Assembly: GCA_028719265.1 (NCBI GenBank)
Contig: JAQUKF010000005.1
Coordinates: forward strand, 1-5,134
Direction: 5' to 3'
DNA: 5,134 bases
Origin: Candidatus Omnitrophota bacterium
GTDB taxonomy: Bacteria; Omnitrophota; Gorgyraeia; Gygaellales; Profunditerraquicolaceae
Under the pieces are notes generated by a model. It was not told the origin of the DNA, made no database searches, and saw only the letters and a program-made list of their open reading frames with translations. The position numbers and the translations under genes were made by a program. Shown here in pieces: positions 2,472-5,134 of the stretch (the stretch's first letter is position 1; each line of letters begins with the position of its first letter).

Positions 2472-5134
2472 ATGAATAAACGCAAAAGTTTTGCCAAGAT
2501 AAAAGAAGTTTACGATTTACCGAATCTTTTGGACGTACAACTCGATACTTATCGTGAATTTCTGCAAATGGATGTGCGGCCCGACGAAAGAAAGAACCAG
2601 GGTCTGCAGGAGGTTTTCGGTGAGATATTCCCAATTGAAAGCCCCGACCGTTCGGTAAAGCTTGATTTTATAAGCTATTCTCTGGGTAAGCCTAAGTACA
2701 CAATAGGCGAATCCAAGAACCGTTCATTGACCTATGCCTCTCCTTTAAAAGTAAGGTTCCGTTTGACTACTCCGCGGGAGACAAAGGAGCAGGACGCCTA
2801 TTTCGGCGAAATACCTTTGATGACCGAAACCGGTACTTTCATCATAAACGGAGACGAACGTGTGGTGGTCAGCCAATTGCAGCGTTCTCCGGGTGTATCC
2901 TTTGAAGAAGAACTGCATCCGACAGGGAAGAAGATATTTTACGGCCGCGTTATCCCTTACCGCGGCGCCTGGCTGGAGTTTAAATACGACCTCACCGAAA
3001 CCATCACCGCTTATGTTGACCGCCGCAGGAATTTCCCCGCAACCCAGATTCTAAGGATCCTTGGTTTTTCAGAAGACAATCAGATATTTGCCGCTTTCGG
3101 CAAAGAATACCCAGAGATCATAAATACCCTGAAAAAAGATTACACAAAGAATAAAGAGGAGGCATATCTTGATTTTTACCGCAAGATGCGCCCCACGGAG
3201 CCGGTTACCAAAGAGGCGGCCGAAGGTTTATTCTACAGGTTGTTCTTTGATCCAGCCAGATATGATCTGGAGAGGGCCGGGCGTTTTATCCTGAACCGCA
3301 AGCTGGGGATGAACGTTTCCTTGGAAAAAAGGATACTTGATTCCGATACGGTGATCAAGGTGATTGAATACCTCATAAAGTTGAATTCAGGGGAGGGTAA
3401 GATCGACGATATTGACCACTTGGGTAACCGTCGCGTAAAAAGCGTGGGCGAGCTGGTGCAGAATCAGGTGCGCATAGGGCTTTCCAGGGTTGAACGCTCG
3501 ATCAAGGAAAGGTTGAGTATTCTAGGGGAATTCGACAATTTGAATGTGCACTATTTGATTAATTCCAAGCTTTTGAGCAACCAAATCAGGGATTTCTTCG
3601 GCCGCAGCCAGCTATCCCAGTTTATGGATCAGATTAACCCCCTGGCCGAGATGACCCATAAACGCCGCTTAAGCGCTTTAGGCCCCGGAGGCCTTTCCCG
3701 GGAAAGGGCCGGTTTTGAGGTCCGTGATATACATCCTTCGCACTATGGAAGGGTTTGCCCTATCGAGACTCCCGAAGGCCCGAATATCGGTTTGATCGCT
3801 TCCTTAAGTTGTTTTGCCCGCATAAACTCCCTTGGCCTGATCGAGACTCCTTACCGCAAGGTGGAGGACGGCAGGGTGACAAAGAAATTCGAGTATTTAA
3901 CCGCCGACATAGAAGAGGACAAGATTATCGCCCAGGCGGACGTCGCCCTGGATAGCGAAGGAAGATTTGTGGATAAATTTGTTACCTGCCGCTATAGAGA
4001 GGATTTCCCGAAAGTCCCGGCCAAAGACGTGCAGTATATGGATGTTTCCGCCAAGCAGCTGGTTTCTGTTGCCGCCGCGCTTATCCCGTTCCTTGAGCAT
4101 GACGATGCCAACCGCGCGCTTATGGGGTCGAACATGCAGCGCCAGGCCGTTCCGTTGATGATCACCGAATCTCCGTTGGTCGGTACCGATATGGAAGGCA
4201 AGGTAGCCCAGGATTCGGGGACCGTGGTTATAGCCGAAGAGAGCGGGAAGGTGACCAGCGTTGATTCTTCTTCGATCACTGTCGGCAAAAAAATATATCA
4301 TTTAAAGAAATTCTTGCGCACCAACGCCGACACGACTATTAATCAGAGGCCGTTGGTGGAATTAGGCGAACGCGTGGAGGCAGGTCAACCGATAGCAGAC
4401 GGCATTGCCACCAAGGAAGGGGAATTAGCTTTAGGCAAGAATGTCCTGGTAGCTTTTATGCCGTGGAGGGGGTATAACTTTGAAGACGCAATCCTGGTAA
4501 GCGAGAAGCTGATCAAGGACGATACCTTTACTTCTATACATGTCGAAGAATTTGAGATCGAAGCCGCCGAGACCAGGTTGGGTAATGAGGAGATCACCCG
4601 CGATATACCCAACGTAAGCGAGGAAGCCCTGAAGAATCTGGATGAGGACGGGATTATCCGCGTAGGCGCAGAAGTTGGCCCCGGGGATATCCTGGTGGGT
4701 AAGATCACCCCGAAGACGGATTCCGAGCCGAGCCCCGAAGAAAGGCTGCTGCGGGCGATCTTCGGTGAAAAGGCAGGGGATGTACGCGATACTTCCTTGG
4801 TTGTTCCTCCCGGCGTAGAAGGCGTAGTTATCGACGTACATGTTTTTCAGCGCAAAGACCGCGGCCGCAAGACAAAAGAAGAGAAGACAAAGGAATTGGC
4901 CAAGATCAGGGAACTAAAGGCCTATTATAAGCAGGAGATAGAGTTCCTGCAGATAGAAAAGAATGTGCGCTTAGCCCAGGTCCTGGGGATAGATAAGAAG
5001 AAAGTAGAGAAGTTCGATTTCAGCGATAACGATGAGGCGAAGATGCTGGCTGCTTCTTTCGACGAGCAGATGCAGGAGCTTTTGGCGGAAGAGGAACAGG
5101 AGATCGAGAAGGTTCGCCGGGGAGACGAATTACC
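2472..5134 (+). CDS. rpoB: DNA-directed RNA polymerase subunit beta (3' truncated by window)
   Basis: The beta subunit forms one pincer of RNA polymerase and, with beta', the active site and RNA-DNA hybrid channel. The frame is open for 887 codons plus 2 nt with no stop, roughly two-thirds to three-quarters of the protein. The N-terminus (SFAKIKEVYDLPNLLDVQ) is typical. The protrusion and lobe regions run to about 320, including GTFIINGDERVVVSQL (121-136). The fork starts at HLGNRR (316-321). The rifampicin pocket spans 377-408, with Q383, D386, H396, R399, S401 and L403 equal to E. coli Q513, D516, H526, R529, S531 and L533, but Ile388 at the N518 position. HYGRVCPIETPEGPNIGL is at 424-441, MGSNMQRQAVP at 551-561, and NFEDA at 669-673, whose Glu-Asp pair matches E. 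coli E813/D814. About 120 residues of E. coli beta-i4 are missing in the lobe, and an insertion begins near 796. The window ends at GDEL, where a GDxLxPGV motif is expected. Confidence 0.98.
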   Translation, partial: MNKRKSFAKIKEVYDLPNLLDVQLDTYREFLQMDVRPDERKNQGLQEVFGEIFPIESPDRSVKLDFISYSLGKPKYTIGESKNRSLTYASPLKVRFRLTTPRETKEQDAYFGEIPLMTETGTFIINGDERVVVSQLQRSPGVSFEEELHPTGKKIFYGRVIPYRGAWLEFKYDLTETITAYVDRRRNFPATQILRILGFSEDNQIFAAFGKEYPEIINTLKKDYTKNKEEAYLDFYRKMRPTEPVTKEAAEGLFYRLFFDPARYDLERAGRFILNRKLGMNVSLEKRILDSDTVIKVIEYLIKLNSGEGKIDDIDHLGNRRVKSVGELVQNQVRIGLSRVERSIKERLSILGEFDNLNVHYLINSKLLSNQIRDFFGRSQLSQFMDQINPLAEMTHKRRLSALGPGGLSRERAGFEVRDIHPSHYGRVCPIETPEGPNIGLIASLSCFARINSLGLIETPYRKVEDGRVTKKFEYLTADIEEDKIIAQADVALDSEGRFVDKFVTCRYREDFPKVPAKDVQYMDVSAKQLVSVAAALIPFLEHDDANRALMGSNMQRQAVPLMITESPLVGTDMEGKVAQDSGTVVIAEESGKVTSVDSSSITVGKKIYHLKKFLRTNADTTINQRPLVELGERVEAGQPIADGIATKEGELALGKNVLVAFMPWRGYNFEDAILVSEKLIKDDTFTSIHVEEFEIEAAETRLGNEEITRDIPNVSEEALKNLDEDGIIRVGAEVGPGDILVGKITPKTDSEPSPEERLLRAIFGEKAGDVRDTSLVVPPGVEGVVIDVHVFQRKDRGRKTKEEKTKELAKIRELKAYYKQEIEFLQIEKNVRLAQVLGIDKKKVEKFDFSDNDEAKMLAASFDEQMQELLAEEEQEIEKVRRGDEL
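4857..5117 (+). other. rpoB: Lineage-specific insertion in the RpoB flap region (beta-i9-like)
   Basis: Residues about 796-882, between VHVFQRKD and RRGDEL, are extra relative to the compact beta subunits of Bacillus, where VFNRED runs almost directly into GDELPPGV. The segment is rich in Lys, Glu and Leu and looks strongly helical or coiled-coil. It has a basic first part (about 797-818), a middle part with VLGIDKKKVEKF, and a very acidic end with ELLAEEEQEIEK. It occupies the position of the E. coli beta-i9 insertion (about 100 residues there). Boundaries are approximate because they come from memory-based comparison. Confidence 0.8.

Noticed and set aside
2860..3054. Small plus-strand open frames inside rpoB (also 3755-3955 and 3967-4158)
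   Set aside because: They lie out of frame within an intact, clearly homologous rpoB reading frame, show no family similarity and have no credible independent start signal.

Overview
The window is one co-directional bacterial gene block, all on the + strand: the end of nusG, then rplK, rplA, rplJ, rplL and the first 887 codons of rpoB. This is the widely conserved transcription/ribosome cluster. All proteins are recognisable by eye from family motifs, and all reading frames are intact. There is no tRNA, rRNA, mobile element, CRISPR array or convincing Rho-independent terminator or sigma70-type promoter, so the block looks like a segment of one longer operon that starts upstream and continues downstream, normally into the rest of rpoB and rpoC.

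Layout: nusG C-terminal half (1-279), a 2-nt gap, rplK (282-707), a 2-nt gap, rplA (710-1390), a 30-nt gap, rplJ (1421-1948), a 66-nt gap holding two tandem stem-loops and a strong Shine-Dalgarno (SD), rplL (2015-2398), a 73-nt gap holding a 10-nt-phased GTAA repeat and a hairpin that touches the rpoB SD, then rpoB (2472 to the window end, open). No stretch over 300 bases lacks a gene. The gaps widen at rplJ, rplL and rpoB, where protein stoichiometry has to change (several L12 per L10, and less RNA polymerase than ribosomal protein).

The gene products work together in two machines. L11, L1, L10 and L12 build the L1 stalk and the L11/L10-L12 GTPase stalk of the 50S subunit. NusG and RpoB are the transcription elongation side, with NusG able to tie the leading ribosome to RNA polymerase.

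The organism is a bacterium of middling GC content. RpoB lacks the roughly 120-residue lobe insertion (beta-i4) of E. coli but carries a helical, charged insertion at the flap position of E. coli beta-i9. That argues against Firmicutes, Actinobacteria and Thermus and for a Gram-negative-type lineage. My guess is an uncultivated group of the PVC/Omnitrophota kind, at low confidence. L10 has a long C-terminal tail like that of Thermotoga, consistent with a stalk of three L12 dimers.

I did not find a new biological system. This is essentially an ordinary housekeeping region. The best leads are the structured rplJ-rplL and rplL-rpoB intergenic RNAs, the long L10 tail and the RpoB insertion pattern.
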